A stretch of DNA of 64,000 nt from JABDBE01 sp963832245 (GTDB lineage Bacteria > Acidobacteriota > Terriglobia > Terriglobales > Acidobacteriaceae): positions 62,001 through 126,000 of the forward strand of contig CAWHTG010000003.1 of assembly GCA_963832245.1 (NCBI GenBank). The letters are read 5' to 3'. The translations under genes were made by a program, and so were the position numbers. A model generated the notes under the pieces. The model was not told where the DNA came from, made no database searches, and worked only from the letters and a program-made list of their open reading frames with translations. The first letter of the stretch is position 1. The number at the start of each line of letters is the position of its first letter. Shown here piece by piece: positions 27,934 to 36,689 of this stretch.

Positions 27934-30318
27934 ATGGCTACCGCTGTCATTCCCCCGGTTCCGGGCCGAATCCCGTCAAGCCCCGATGATTTGAGGTGTG
28001 CCGTGCAGCGACTCGGACTCGTCTCCATCTTCCTGATTCTTGCCGTCAGCCCGATGCTCGGGCAATCGAATCCCATCCCGCTCATCAACCAACCGTTAGT
28101 CCCGGCAAGCGCCGCGCCCGGCGGCAGTGCATTTACGCTCACCATCAACGGCACAGGTTTCACCTCAACCGCCGCCGTCTACTGGAACGGATCCATTCGC
28201 CCCACGGCGGTAGTGTCAGGCAGCCAGGTGCAGGCTCAGATCAGCGCGACGGACATCGCCAAGCCGGGCTTCGGCTGGGTGACGGTAGGAAATCTCGGAA
28301 CTAGGGAAGTGCAGTCGAACGTGATCTATTTTCCCGTTCGCAGTTCGGCTAAGGGAGTGGGCTTTTTGCCCAGAAGTATTCAGCACGTTGTGTATTCTTC
28401 TGGGCCAATCGCAGTGGGCGACTTCAACAACGACGGCTTATTGGACTTTGCGGTGGGTGGAGGAACGACAGGGGGAATTCAGGTTTTTCTGGGAAAAGGG
28501 AATGGAACATTCCAGCTCCCGACAACCATTTCCACACCGACCGTGTATTCGATTGTCGCTGGCGATTTCAACGGCGACGGGAATCTGGACTTGGCGGTCA
28601 CGAATGCTTGTACCGGCTGCGGTGAGGGTAACACCGTGCTACGAGTATTCCTCGGCAACGGCAAAGGTGCTTTCCCCTCGATTAAGCGCATCAGCCTGGT
28701 AAGTAACTCCATCTTCCCCGCCGCGGCTGATTTCAACGGCGATGGGAAGCTGGATTTATACCGTTTGGGAGAAGATTTCTATGATGGTCCCTATTTTGAC
28801 ATATGGCTGGGCAATGGAGACGGTACTTTCGCTCGTGGGTCTGGGGGCTCCTTCTTGCCCTACGGAAGTGATTACCCCGCTATCGCCGATTTCAACGGTG
28901 ATGGCAAGCTGGATGTAGCAGTCGCCGGCTCTGACAGCAATGGAGGCGAAGGTGTTGATGTATTTCTGGGTGACGGCAAAGGCGGCTTTAGTAGTCCGGT
29001 CTTTTATCCCGTGGAGTTTGCGGGAGATTCCGCAGCGGCGGCTGATGTGAATGGTGATGGGAAGGTCGATCTGATAACCAATGGGGTTTCAGTGCTGTTG
29101 GGAAACGGCGATGGCACCTTCCGGACAGGCGCGAGCGTCATGAGCGGCGGGATTGGGTCGGCTAACATTGGAGACTTCAACGGCGATGGCAAGCTGGACG
29201 TTTTGGCAGGGTTAAGTCTTTTGCTGGGGAACGGAGATGGCACGTTTCAGCAACCACTGACGTTTGCGGGCATGAAGGCTCAGGCTAGCCCCATCAGCAT
29301 GAGCGCCTTCAACGCGAATGGGAACCTCGATCTGCTCGGGATCAATGGCCTGGGCAGCGTACTGTCCATATTCGAGCAGCGTCCGCTCTATTTCACCCCG
29401 ATCAATCTTGACTTTGGGACCGTGCAGGTAGGCACGACCAGTCCGCCACAAACGGCGGGCTTGACAAACTTTGGCGCCAGCAAGTTGATCATCCAAAGCG
29501 TCAACATTACTGGAGCCAACGCGGCAGACTTCGCCCAGACCAACAACTGTGGTTCAGGCTTACCGTCGAACAAAAGCTGTCAGGCCCAAGTTACATTTAC
29601 GCCGAGCTTTGTCGGCTACGAGTATGCTTCTCTCAATGTGACCTACCAAGGTTCAGCCCCATTTAGCATGGCGCTGAGCGGAGCCGGGACTAATCAAACC
29701 TTTACGGTTACACTGACGCCCGCGAGCTTGACGTTCGCTGCGCAATTGCTTGGGACGACAAGTCCGCCTCAACCGGCGACCTTGACCAACACAGGCAACC
29801 AGCCAGTCACGATTTCGAACATCGCGGCAACCGCGCCTTTCAGCCAAACCAATAATTGTCCCGCGACCTTGCCCGTCAGCAGCAACTGCACAATCCAAGT
29901 AACATTCACACCCACCGACAAAGGCACGGCGAACGGAACCCTCTCGGTTACCGACGATGCGACGGGCAGCCCGCAGAAGGTGCAACTGTCGGGCACAGGC
30001 ACGACGGTTGTGATCTCGCCGATCGCCATCAACTTCGGCAATCAGAAGGTCGGCACCAAGAGCGCCCAAATTCCCGTCACCCTGAGCAACTTGGGCACAA
30101 GTTCACTCTCCATCACCCAGATTGCCATCAAAGGAACGGACCCCAACGATTTCACTCAGACCAACAATTGCGGCAGCAGCGTGCCTCCGCAAAGTAAATG
30201 CACCATCAAGGTTACCTTCACTCCCAAAGCCAAAGGATCGCGCTCGGCCAACCTCAGCATCACCGACAACGATCCTACCAGTCCGCAGAGCATCCCGCTG
30301 TCCGGTGATGGGACTTAA
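27934..30318 (+). CDS. Secreted FG-GAP/VCBS-repeat protein with three ASH (choice-of-anchor D) domains
   Basis: 794 residues. Signal peptide within residues 28-50 (LGLVSIFLILAVSPMLGQS). An IPT/TIG-like domain follows (about 55-135), then seven FG-GAP/VCBS calcium-loop repeats such as FNGDGNLDLAV, FNGDGKLDVAV and VNGDGKVDLIT (about 160-480), as in integrin-like propellers. The C-terminal part has three ASH domains with recurring blocks NLDFGTVQVGTTSPPQ, FSQTNNCPATLP and QVTFTP. Likely an extracellular or outer-surface protein; ligand unknown. ATG at 27934 chosen for the strong AGAGGAG five bases upstream; a longer frame from 27757 reads through the palindromic repeat and lacks a signal peptide at its N-terminus. 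Confidence 0.88.
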   Translation: MATAVIPPVPGRIPSSPDDLRCAVQRLGLVSIFLILAVSPMLGQSNPIPLINQPLVPASAAPGGSAFTLTINGTGFTSTAAVYWNGSIRPTAVVSGSQVQAQISATDIAKPGFGWVTVGNLGTREVQSNVIYFPVRSSAKGVGFLPRSIQHVVYSSGPIAVGDFNNDGLLDFAVGGGTTGGIQVFLGKGNGTFQLPTTISTPTVYSIVAGDFNGDGNLDLAVTNACTGCGEGNTVLRVFLGNGKGAFPSIKRISLVSNSIFPAAADFNGDGKLDLYRLGEDFYDGPYFDIWLGNGDGTFARGSGGSFLPYGSDYPAIADFNGDGKLDVAVAGSDSNGGEGVDVFLGDGKGGFSSPVFYPVEFAGDSAAAADVNGDGKVDLITNGVSVLLGNGDGTFRTGASVMSGGIGSANIGDFNGDGKLDVLAGLSLLLGNGDGTFQQPLTFAGMKAQASPISMSAFNANGNLDLLGINGLGSVLSIFEQRPLYFTPINLDFGTVQVGTTSPPQTAGLTNFGASKLIIQSVNITGANAADFAQTNNCGSGLPSNKSCQAQVTFTPSFVGYEYASLNVTYQGSAPFSMALSGAGTNQTFTVTLTPASLTFAAQLLGTTSPPQPATLTNTGNQPVTISNIAATAPFSQTNNCPATLPVSSNCTIQVTFTPTDKGTANGTLSVTDDATGSPQKVQLSGTGTTVVISPIAINFGNQKVGTKSAQIPVTLSNLGTSSLSITQIAIKGTDPNDFTQTNNCGSSVPPQSKCTIKVTFTPKAKGSRSANLSITDNDPTSPQSIPLSGDGT

Positions 30319-30437
30319 GTAGCAGACCGCGTTCCGGGGAAGCTCGACCATTCATGCCCAACAAGATGGGGTGATCCACCCTTTGAGCGTTTTGCGCGAA
30401 AAGGATTGGCGCGCCTATCAACCGGCAGTCTTGCCCT

Positions 30438-32165
30438 TTAATGGCTGCAACCGACCGTCAAAGTTCCATACGTGTCGCGATTCCCCTGACGCCAGGTGTC
30501 CCAATCCAGCGGCGTGTAGTGGTCCGAACTGTCTGCGTCGGCAAACCAGTTGGACGTCGAATCCTTCAGGTGGTAATGGTTGGACTCGTACTGGTTGCCG
30601 CGAGAATTGAGCGATCCGCCCGGCCCCCAAACCTTTCCGATTGAAGCCTCGCCGGAACATTGGTAAATGGCGTTGCCCAACACCTTATTATTTTTGAGAG
30701 AGTTGCTGGTGTCGCCGCTGGTGCGCGCATGCAGGCACGGGTTGGAATTCATATTGGGATGGACTTGCTGCAGCGTGAGATGAACGGCAAAGCCGGGATA
30801 GTTTCCATAGATAAGATTCGAGCTGAAAGTGTTGTCATTCGAGTCGCTCACCTCGACCCCGCCACCAGTGATGTCGGGATTCTTCAGCGGGTAGCCGTTC
30901 TGGTAGACCTGGTTGCCGCTGAACGACAGCTGACAGCTTATTTCGTGCAGGTAGCCGTAGCGCTCATTGCCATCGAAGGTGGAATTGGTGATCCGGCTGT
31001 ACTCCGAGCCGCCATCGGACCACAATCCATCCGAAATGTTGTCGTGACTCCACAGTTTGTCAACGATCAAAGCAGGTTCAGACTGGGTGCCAACATCGTG
31101 ATAGATGTGGAAGGTGCCGGCATCGTTGTAGCCTTCGCATTTGCCGCTCCCGGTGGCGTAGGCCGTTTGCCGGAAATTGGCAATATTGTTCCAGGACATT
31201 TCGCTGTTGGTGAGGATGATATTTCTGGCATCGGCGGCATTTAACGCCATGCGTCCGTTGTTGGTGAACAGCGTGTTGTCGATCCTGGCGGGATGGCCTG
31301 AGCTCCCAAAAATGTTATACAGGCCCACGTTGTGAATAAAGCGGATGGTCATGTCTTTGAGCGTCCAGGAATTCCCGCCATAAAGCCCGTAGTTCATGCC
31401 CTTTTCAATAGTTAAGTTTTGCAGGGTCACGTTGTCCTGTCCGGGGCCGTAGAGCAGGGCATTGCTCCTTTGATTGCCCAGGCTGATGGCCAGATCGACG
31501 GTGGCGTTGTTAGGATCCTCTTCATTGGGCAGACTCAGATAGATGCGGTGGTGTGCGTAATCGAAGAAGAACCGACCCGCTTCTCCCGCCGTGACCGCCT
31601 GCCCTTGCGTCGTGACCCGGTGAGTGGGGTCCACTTCCGCCTCACTCAGCACCCGCATGACTCTTCGATCACCGCTGGCATTGGTGCGAAAGAAGAGGTC
31701 ATCCTGATAGGTCGAGACCCAATAACAAACGTTGGCGCCGCCGTCAAAGTACTTCTGCTGCTGATGCGGCTGGATCTGCGCGTACTCTCCCTCGTAGAAG
31801 TAAACGCCTCGCGTGCTCGTGGACTGCCATGGGCCCAGCTCCGCCGCCCCGCTGATGCGCGCGTTGGCCGTAGTGCCGATGAGCGACTGTCCCGACCGAA
31901 GCTGAATGCTGGAGGTAATTCGATGCTCGCCTTCGATGCAGAAGGTTTGATTCCGCTGACCGTTGTTGATGATGCTGACGATGTCGTCGGTGGAGGATAT
32001 GACCGTGCCCTGGCAGGGAACGTCGATCTTGCCCGCCCCGGTCGCGAAAGCGGTGGAACAAACTATGAAGGTAAAAATAACCACCGTCATACATCTTTGT
32101 GGGAACGTTCTGGCTGGGGTAACTCCGGCAAAGTGATGGAGACACACCGCAAGCTTCGGTACCAT
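30438..32165 (-). CDS. Secreted right-handed parallel beta-helix protein
   Basis: 575 residues. A signal segment (MTVVIFTFIVCSTAFATG, about residues 26-43) precedes VDVPCQG-like text and then rows of parallel beta-helix (PbH1) coils: VTLQNLTIEKGMNYGLYGG, NIILTNSEMSWNNI, SRITNSTFDGNERYGY, NTFSSNLIYGNYPGF. This fold is typical of polysaccharide lyases, epimerases and phage-like spike proteins. No catalytic residues can be assigned. It faces the FG-GAP gene tail to tail. ATG at 32165 has GAGG six bases upstream; ATG at residue 26 would give a more typical signal peptide. A role in trimming or binding the local polysaccharide is possible but unproven. Confidence 0.8.
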   Translation of the reverse strand: MVPKLAVCLHHFAGVTPARTFPQRCMTVVIFTFIVCSTAFATGAGKIDVPCQGTVISSTDDIVSIINNGQRNQTFCIEGEHRITSSIQLRSGQSLIGTTANARISGAAELGPWQSTSTRGVYFYEGEYAQIQPHQQQKYFDGGANVCYWVSTYQDDLFFRTNASGDRRVMRVLSEAEVDPTHRVTTQGQAVTAGEAGRFFFDYAHHRIYLSLPNEEDPNNATVDLAISLGNQRSNALLYGPGQDNVTLQNLTIEKGMNYGLYGGNSWTLKDMTIRFIHNVGLYNIFGSSGHPARIDNTLFTNNGRMALNAADARNIILTNSEMSWNNIANFRQTAYATGSGKCEGYNDAGTFHIYHDVGTQSEPALIVDKLWSHDNISDGLWSDGGSEYSRITNSTFDGNERYGYLHEISCQLSFSGNQVYQNGYPLKNPDITGGGVEVSDSNDNTFSSNLIYGNYPGFAVHLTLQQVHPNMNSNPCLHARTSGDTSNSLKNNKVLGNAIYQCSGEASIGKVWGPGGSLNSRGNQYESNHYHLKDSTSNWFADADSSDHYTPLDWDTWRQGNRDTYGTLTVGCSH

Positions 32166-32528
32166 GGCATACCTCGACGCTAGAATGAGGAACGATTGAG
32201 TTCGTTCGCTTCACTCTACGTCGAAGGCAAACCGCCGGAATAGACTCCGGAAGTGCATCATGTACTTCCGAGTATGGACGAGAAAGTATCGTGCTAAACG
32301 GCGTGCTTTGCGAAGTTAGGTGGGGACTGTGAGGTCAGCAAGGGTACCCGACGTCTCGCGCCTTTCGAGACGTGGGAGAGGCGGATGGGGATGCCAACGA
32401 TCCGTATGTCATTTTCCAGAATATGATTGATTCCGCTACGTTCGACTCGCTCTTTGCTGACTTCGGTATCAGGATGGCGCGATTGCGCACTCAGTCTCTT
32501 ACCCGTAGCAGCAAACCATATTGAGCGT
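32166..32528. other. 363-bp stretch with no recognised gene
   Basis: Upstream region of the beta-helix gene (minus strand). No protein-like frame or clear promoter hexamers were found; the hairpin-like ACGTCTCGCGCCTTTCGAGACGT lies around 32350-32372. Confidence 0.4.
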
Positions 32529-32735
32529 CTATTTGCCCTTGGTGAGCTCCCGCACGTTGCGTGCGGCAGCTTTGTTTACGTCCTCCGGCTCGTTTCGCTG
32601 ATCCAAGCGATCCAAGCCATCACCAAATTCCGTTCTGGTTTGGTCGCGGAGGTCTTTGCGTTGCTTTTTGGCCGCCTTTCGTTTGCCGCGTACTTCTTGT
32701 CTCTTGGCCTTTTTCTTTGGGGTTAGTTTTGTCAT
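32529..32735 (-). CDS. Small highly basic hypothetical protein
   Basis: 68 residues, start ATG at 32735. The first half is almost entirely Lys/Arg/Gln/Glu (LTPKKKAKRQEVRGKRKAAK), then RTEFGDGLDRLDQRN and a polar tail ending RELTKGK. It has no hydrophobic segment and would be a single charged helix or disordered. Composition is protein-like and the frame is free of stops, but there is no good Shine-Dalgarno sequence and no family I can name. The charge would suit a nucleic-acid-binding role; that is a guess. Confidence 0.45.
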   Translation of the reverse strand: MTKLTPKKKAKRQEVRGKRKAAKKQRKDLRDQTRTEFGDGLDRLDQRNEPEDVNKAAARNVRELTKGK

Positions 32736-32816
32736 CGCCAAAGTTTCCCACAGGTCCGAATCAATTGCTAGCCCCTGTGGATTTCAAACTGCACCACTAC
32801 CTGGGGCGGAGGATCG

Positions 32817-32848
32817 TTGACAGTTTTCCCAAAAGATGCGATTGTATT
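32817..32848 (+). promoter_or_regulatory. Possible promoter of the ilv operon
   Basis: A perfect -35 hexamer TTGACA (32817-32822) is followed after 20 bases by TGTATT (32843-32848), a poor -10 at a long spacing. It would start transcription near 32855, shortly before the leader-peptide ATG. The position makes sense, the match is weak. Confidence 0.3.
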
Positions 32849-32886
32849 TGGAACCCAAAACTGCCAAACGGGTAAGCAACTTTAAA

Positions 32887-33018
32887 ATGCTAAATGCCGC
32901 TCAAGCCTGGTTGTCGTGGAAGCCGGATTTCCGGTTTCGGGCGGAGCTTTTTCAGGTACTGATTCTGCTGGTCCTTATTATTACGGGTGTAGCGGTAACA
33001 CCCGGAGCCAGCGGATGA
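32887..33018 (+). CDS. ilvL: ilv operon leader peptide (attenuation control)
   Basis: 43 residues from ATG 32887; the same frame is open back to an ATG at 32836. Codons 32956-32982 read Val-Leu-Ile-Leu-Leu-Val-Leu-Ile-Ile without interruption, followed by Thr-Gly-Val-Ala-Val, and the frame stops at TGA 33016-33018. A run of nine codons for exactly the three end products of the downstream genes is the hallmark of an ilv leader peptide. A hairpin (GGGTGT 32985-32990 with ACACCC 32998-33003) lies in the coding part and could serve as the pause structure. Its product has no function beyond letting ribosomes sense charged Val-, Leu- and Ile-tRNA. No strong Shine-Dalgarno sequence is visible, which is the main weakness. 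Confidence 0.8.
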   Translation: MLNAAQAWLSWKPDFRFRAELFQVLILLVLIITGVAVTPGASG

Positions 33019-33055
33019 TGTAGCCGAGAAAAGATTCAACCAGAGGCCATCATCC
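33013..33055 (+). promoter_or_regulatory. Antiterminator of the ilv attenuator
   Basis: GGATGATG (33013-33020), which spans the leader-peptide stop codon, is exactly complementary to CATCATCC (33048-33055), the 5' arm of the terminator. A ribosome stalled on the Val/Leu/Ile codons about 30 bases upstream would leave it free to pair and so block the terminator; a ribosome reaching the stop would cover it. Confidence 0.7.
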
Positions 33056-33082
33056 AGAAAAGATGATGGCCTTAAGTTTTTT
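33045..33082 (+). terminator. Attenuator terminator upstream of ilvD
   Basis: Perfect 10-bp stem GGCCATCATC (33045-33054) with GATGATGGCC (33062-33071), 7-nt loop, then TTAAG and six T (33077-33082). It ends 36 bases before the ilvD ATG and 27 bases after the leader-peptide stop. Confidence 0.85.
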
Positions 33083-33118
33083 ATGAGCAGTTTTCGATTT
33101 GGAGAGGCTGGAGCTGAG

Positions 33119-34789
33119 ATGAACGAAACGAAACTCAATAGCGCAGCCCTTACGCAAGGGCCGAGTCGCGCCCCCGCCCGCGCTATGTTGAAAGCCGTTG
33201 GATTTACCGACGAAGACCTACGCCGTCCTTTGATCGGTGTAGCCAACACCTGGATTGAAATTGGGCCTTGCAACCATCATTTGCGTGAACTTGCGGCCTC
33301 GGTCAAGCAAGGCATTCGGTCGGCTGGGGGTACGCCGATGGAGTTCAATACGGTTTCGATCTCCGACGGGATCACGATGGGGACCGAAGGCATGCGTACC
33401 TCGCTGGTGAGCCGCGAAGTGATTGCCGACTCGATTGAGTTGGTGGCGCGGGGCAATCAGTTTGACGGCATGGTAGCGCTGGTGGGATGCGACAAAACTA
33501 TTCCTGGAGCAATCATGGCGCTAGCGCGGCTGAATCTTCCTGGCCTCGTGCTCTATGGCGGATCGATTGCCCCCGGCAACTTCCACGGGAAGGATGTCAC
33601 TATTCAGGACGTGTTCGAGGCCGTCGGAGCCCACGCGCAGAAGCGGATGACTGATGCGGATTTGCTGGCGATGGAGAACAGCGCGTGTCCGGGAGCGGGT
33701 GCGTGCGGCGGGCAATTCACGGCTAATACGATGGCGATGGTCTGCGAGTTTCTCGGGTTATCCCTGATGGGTAGCGCTAGCGTGCCGGCACTGGATGCGA
33801 GGAAGCCGGAGGTGGCGCAGGCTGCGGGCGCGAAAGTCATGGAGTTGCTAAAACGCGATCTTCGGCCGCGACAGATTCTCACGCGCGAAGCTTTCGAGAA
33901 CGCGATTGCCAGCGTGGCGGCAACTGGTGGCTCGACCAACGCGGTGTTGCATTTGCTGGCCATTGCATTTGAGGCAGGGGTGGGCCTCTCTTTGGATGAT
34001 TTTGATCGCGTTTCAGAGCGGGTGCCGCTGCTGGCCGATCTCAAACCTGGGGGAAGATTTGTCGCTACCGATCTATATAAGGCCGGTGGCACCGGGTTGG
34101 TGGCGAAGCGCCTTCATGAGGCGGGGTTGTTGCACGGGGAGGCACTTACCGTTAGCGGCAAAAGCATTGGGGAAGAGGCGCGAGGTGCGAGCGAAGCGGC
34201 GACGCAGGAAGTGGTGCGTCCGCTGGGTCGTCCCATCAAGCCGACGGGTGGCTTGGTGATCTTGAAAGGCAATCTCGCTCCTGAGGGATGTGTGGTCAAG
34301 GTGGCAGGACACCAGCAGGTTCATCATCGCGGACCGGCACGCGTTTTCGATAGCGAAGAAGCGGCATTCGCAGCGGTGCAGCAGGGGCGAATTCAATCCG
34401 GGGATGTGGTCGTTATTCGCTACGAAGGCCCGCGCGGCGGGCCTGGCATGCGCGAGATGCTGGGCGTGACGGCGGCGCTGGTGGGCGCGGGGTTGGGCGA
34501 CTCAGTGGCGTTGCTTACCGACGGCCGTTTTTCCGGAGCTACGCATGGATTGATGGCTGGTCACGTTGCTCCCGAAGCAGCTTGCGGTGGTCCTATTGCC
34601 GCCCTTCGCGATGGTGATGTCGTCGTTTTCGACATCGGACGGCGTGAACTTCGCGTGGACCTTTCTGATGCCGAGATCCAGAAACGATTGGCGTCTTGGA
34701 AGCAACCGGAAGCACGGTATCGGACCGGCGTCATGGCGAAATACGCGCGGCAGGTGTCATCGGCGGCGCTGGGTGCGGTTACGAATTAG
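33119..34789 (+). CDS. ilvD: Dihydroxy-acid dehydratase
   Basis: 556 residues, normal for the family. Converts 2,3-dihydroxy-isovalerate and -methylvalerate to the 2-keto acids, the third common step in Val/Ile synthesis. Iron-sulfur ligands are in VALVGCDKTIPGA and NSACPGAGACGGQFTANTM; LTDGRFSGATHGLMAGHVAP is the conserved C-terminal signature. ATG at 33119 chosen because GGAG lies five bases upstream; an ATG at 33083 directly follows the attenuator T-run and has no ribosome site. First gene behind the attenuator. Confidence 0.96.
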   Translation: MNETKLNSAALTQGPSRAPARAMLKAVGFTDEDLRRPLIGVANTWIEIGPCNHHLRELAASVKQGIRSAGGTPMEFNTVSISDGITMGTEGMRTSLVSREVIADSIELVARGNQFDGMVALVGCDKTIPGAIMALARLNLPGLVLYGGSIAPGNFHGKDVTIQDVFEAVGAHAQKRMTDADLLAMENSACPGAGACGGQFTANTMAMVCEFLGLSLMGSASVPALDARKPEVAQAAGAKVMELLKRDLRPRQILTREAFENAIASVAATGGSTNAVLHLLAIAFEAGVGLSLDDFDRVSERVPLLADLKPGGRFVATDLYKAGGTGLVAKRLHEAGLLHGEALTVSGKSIGEEARGASEAATQEVVRPLGRPIKPTGGLVILKGNLAPEGCVVKVAGHQQVHHRGPARVFDSEEAAFAAVQQGRIQSGDVVVIRYEGPRGGPGMREMLGVTAALVGAGLGDSVALLTDGRFSGATHGLMAGHVAPEAACGGPIAALRDGDVVVFDIGRRELRVDLSDAEIQKRLASWKQPEARYRTGVMAKYARQVSSAALGAVTN

Positions 34790-34793
34790 GTAT

Positions 34794-34936
34794 TGTCATC
34801 CTGAAAGCCCACGCTTTTTTGTGGGCCAGAAGGATCTCTGCAAGTTGCCGGTAGCCTCGGTAATGCCTGCGGGTTGCATAGGTCCTTCGTGGGGAGTCCT
34901 CAGCTTCGCTGACGACTCCGCTGCCTCAGGATGACA
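34794..34936. repeat. 143-bp element with 11-bp terminal inverted repeats
   Basis: TGTCATCCTGA (34794-34804) and its exact complement TCAGGATGACA (34926-34936) bound a non-coding insert between ilvD and ilvB, with an inner hairpin (AGCCCACGCTTTTTTGTGGGC). It starts 5 bases after the ilvD stop. It resembles a small non-autonomous element of the kind dispersed in environmental bacterial genomes; no transposase is near. Confidence 0.65.
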
Positions 34937-34970
34937 GCATGAACTTAGTCACTCTGTGCGCGAGGAGCTT

Positions 34971-36683
34971 ATGAAGAAAACCGGTGGAGAAATTATCTGG
35001 GAATGCCTCAAGCGGGAAGGCGTGAAGCACATCTTCGGTTATCCCGGCGGAGCGATCCTGCCCGCTTATGATGCGCTTTGTAAGTACCCGGAGATCCACC
35101 ACGTGCTGGTGCGCCACGAACAGGGCGCGGCGCATATGGCTGACGGTTATGCTCGCGCTGGCGGGGGAGTTGGGGTCGCCATTGCCACCTCTGGTCCCGG
35201 TGCGACCAACCTTGTGACGGGGATTGCCACCGCGATGATGGACTCGTCGCCGATTGTCTGCATCACTGGGCAGGTGGGCAGCAAGCTGATCGGTTACGAC
35301 GCTTTTCAGGAGACGGATATTACCGGCATTACGCTGCCGATCACGAAGCATAACTACCTCGTCACCCGAGCCGAAGATATTGCGGCTACGATGCGCGAAG
35401 CTTTCTGGTTGGCGACGTCGGGGCGGCCGGGGCCGGTGTTGATCGATGTCACGAAAGATGCCCAGCAGGGCAGTTGCGAGTTCAATTGGGATGCGGCTGA
35501 ACCTAGACACCGCAATCGTTGTCTGGCAGCCACTTCGGCCGCGCCGCAATATGGCGATGCACTTGAATTAATCAACTGCGCCAAGCGCCCGGTGATCCTA
35601 GCGGGGCACGGCATCCTGCTCTCTGGGGCGATGCGGGAAATTCGCGAACTCGCCGAACGTGCTCAGATTCCCGTGGCAATGACATTGCTCGGCATTGGTT
35701 CTTTCCCGGCGTCCCATCCGCTGAATCTTGGGATGATGGGCATGCACGGCGAGGCCTGGGTCAACACGGCAATTCAAGAGGCAGATCTGCTGCTCGCGCT
35801 CGGTATGCGCTTCGATGATCGCGTTACGGGTAATCTCAAAACCTACGCGCCCATGGCGAAGAAGATTCACGTCGAGATCGATCAGGCAGAAGTTAACAAG
35901 AACGTCAAGATTGACGTGGCTCTGATCGGGGATTTGCGCGAGGTGTTGTGCGAATTGCTGCCGCGGGTCGAGGTGGGCAATCGAGAGCTTTGGTTATCAC
36001 GAATTCAGGAACTGAAAGGTGATTCGGCGGTGCGCGACATTCAAAACTTGCCGGACGATGGCCACCTCTATGCTGCGCACGTGGTGAATGACTTGTGGCG
36101 GGAAACAGGTGGGGATGCGGTCGTGGTGACGGATGTTGGCCAGCACCAGATGTGGGAGGCGCAGTATTACAAGCACGACAAGCCGCGCACTCTGATTACA
36201 TCTGGTGGTTTGGGGACGATGGGTTTTGCGCTGCCCGCCGCTATCGGGGCCAAGTTCGCTCGGCCCGAGGCGGAAGTTTGGGTCGTTGCAGGGGATGGTG
36301 GCTTTCAAATGACCATGGCCGAACTGGCCACGATCTCGCAGGAGAAGTTAGAGATCAAAGTTGCCATTATCAACAATGGATATCTCGGCATGGTGCGGCA
36401 GTGGCAGGAATTTTTCTACGAACGCCGCTACAAAGCTACACCGCTGTATAGTCCGGACTTTGTGAAGCTCGCGGAGGCTTTCGATCTGCATGGCGTGGCA
36501 GTTCAGAAGCGCGCCGAGGTCCTGCCTGCGCTTCGCGAGGCGCGTGAGCATCGCGGGACTTACGTTATTAATTTCTGCGTGGAGCAGGAGGACTCCGTCT
36601 TCCCCATGGTGCCGGCGGGGGCTGACCTTCACGCGATGATTCGCCGTCCGAGTCCGCTGGTTGAAACTGCGCAAGACTTGTGA
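34971..36683 (+). CDS. ilvB: Acetolactate synthase, large (catalytic) subunit
   Basis: 570 residues. ThDP-dependent condensation of two pyruvates, or pyruvate with 2-oxobutyrate. The catalytic Glu is in VRHEQGAAHMADGYAR (near 48-63), FAD-domain text GMHGEAWVNTAIQEADLLLA lies mid-protein, and the Mg-ThDP motif VVAGDGGFQMTMAELATI ends with INNGYLGMVRQWQEFFYE. ATG at 34971 has GAGGAG just upstream; a GTG at 34956 falls in the ribosome site. The small subunit follows after 6 bases. Confidence 0.96.
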   Translation: MKKTGGEIIWECLKREGVKHIFGYPGGAILPAYDALCKYPEIHHVLVRHEQGAAHMADGYARAGGGVGVAIATSGPGATNLVTGIATAMMDSSPIVCITGQVGSKLIGYDAFQETDITGITLPITKHNYLVTRAEDIAATMREAFWLATSGRPGPVLIDVTKDAQQGSCEFNWDAAEPRHRNRCLAATSAAPQYGDALELINCAKRPVILAGHGILLSGAMREIRELAERAQIPVAMTLLGIGSFPASHPLNLGMMGMHGEAWVNTAIQEADLLLALGMRFDDRVTGNLKTYAPMAKKIHVEIDQAEVNKNVKIDVALIGDLREVLCELLPRVEVGNRELWLSRIQELKGDSAVRDIQNLPDDGHLYAAHVVNDLWRETGGDAVVVTDVGQHQMWEAQYYKHDKPRTLITSGGLGTMGFALPAAIGAKFARPEAEVWVVAGDGGFQMTMAELATISQEKLEIKVAIINNGYLGMVRQWQEFFYERRYKATPLYSPDFVKLAEAFDLHGVAVQKRAEVLPALREAREHRGTYVINFCVEQEDSVFPMVPAGADLHAMIRRPSPLVETAQDL

Positions 36684-36689
36684 GGAAAC

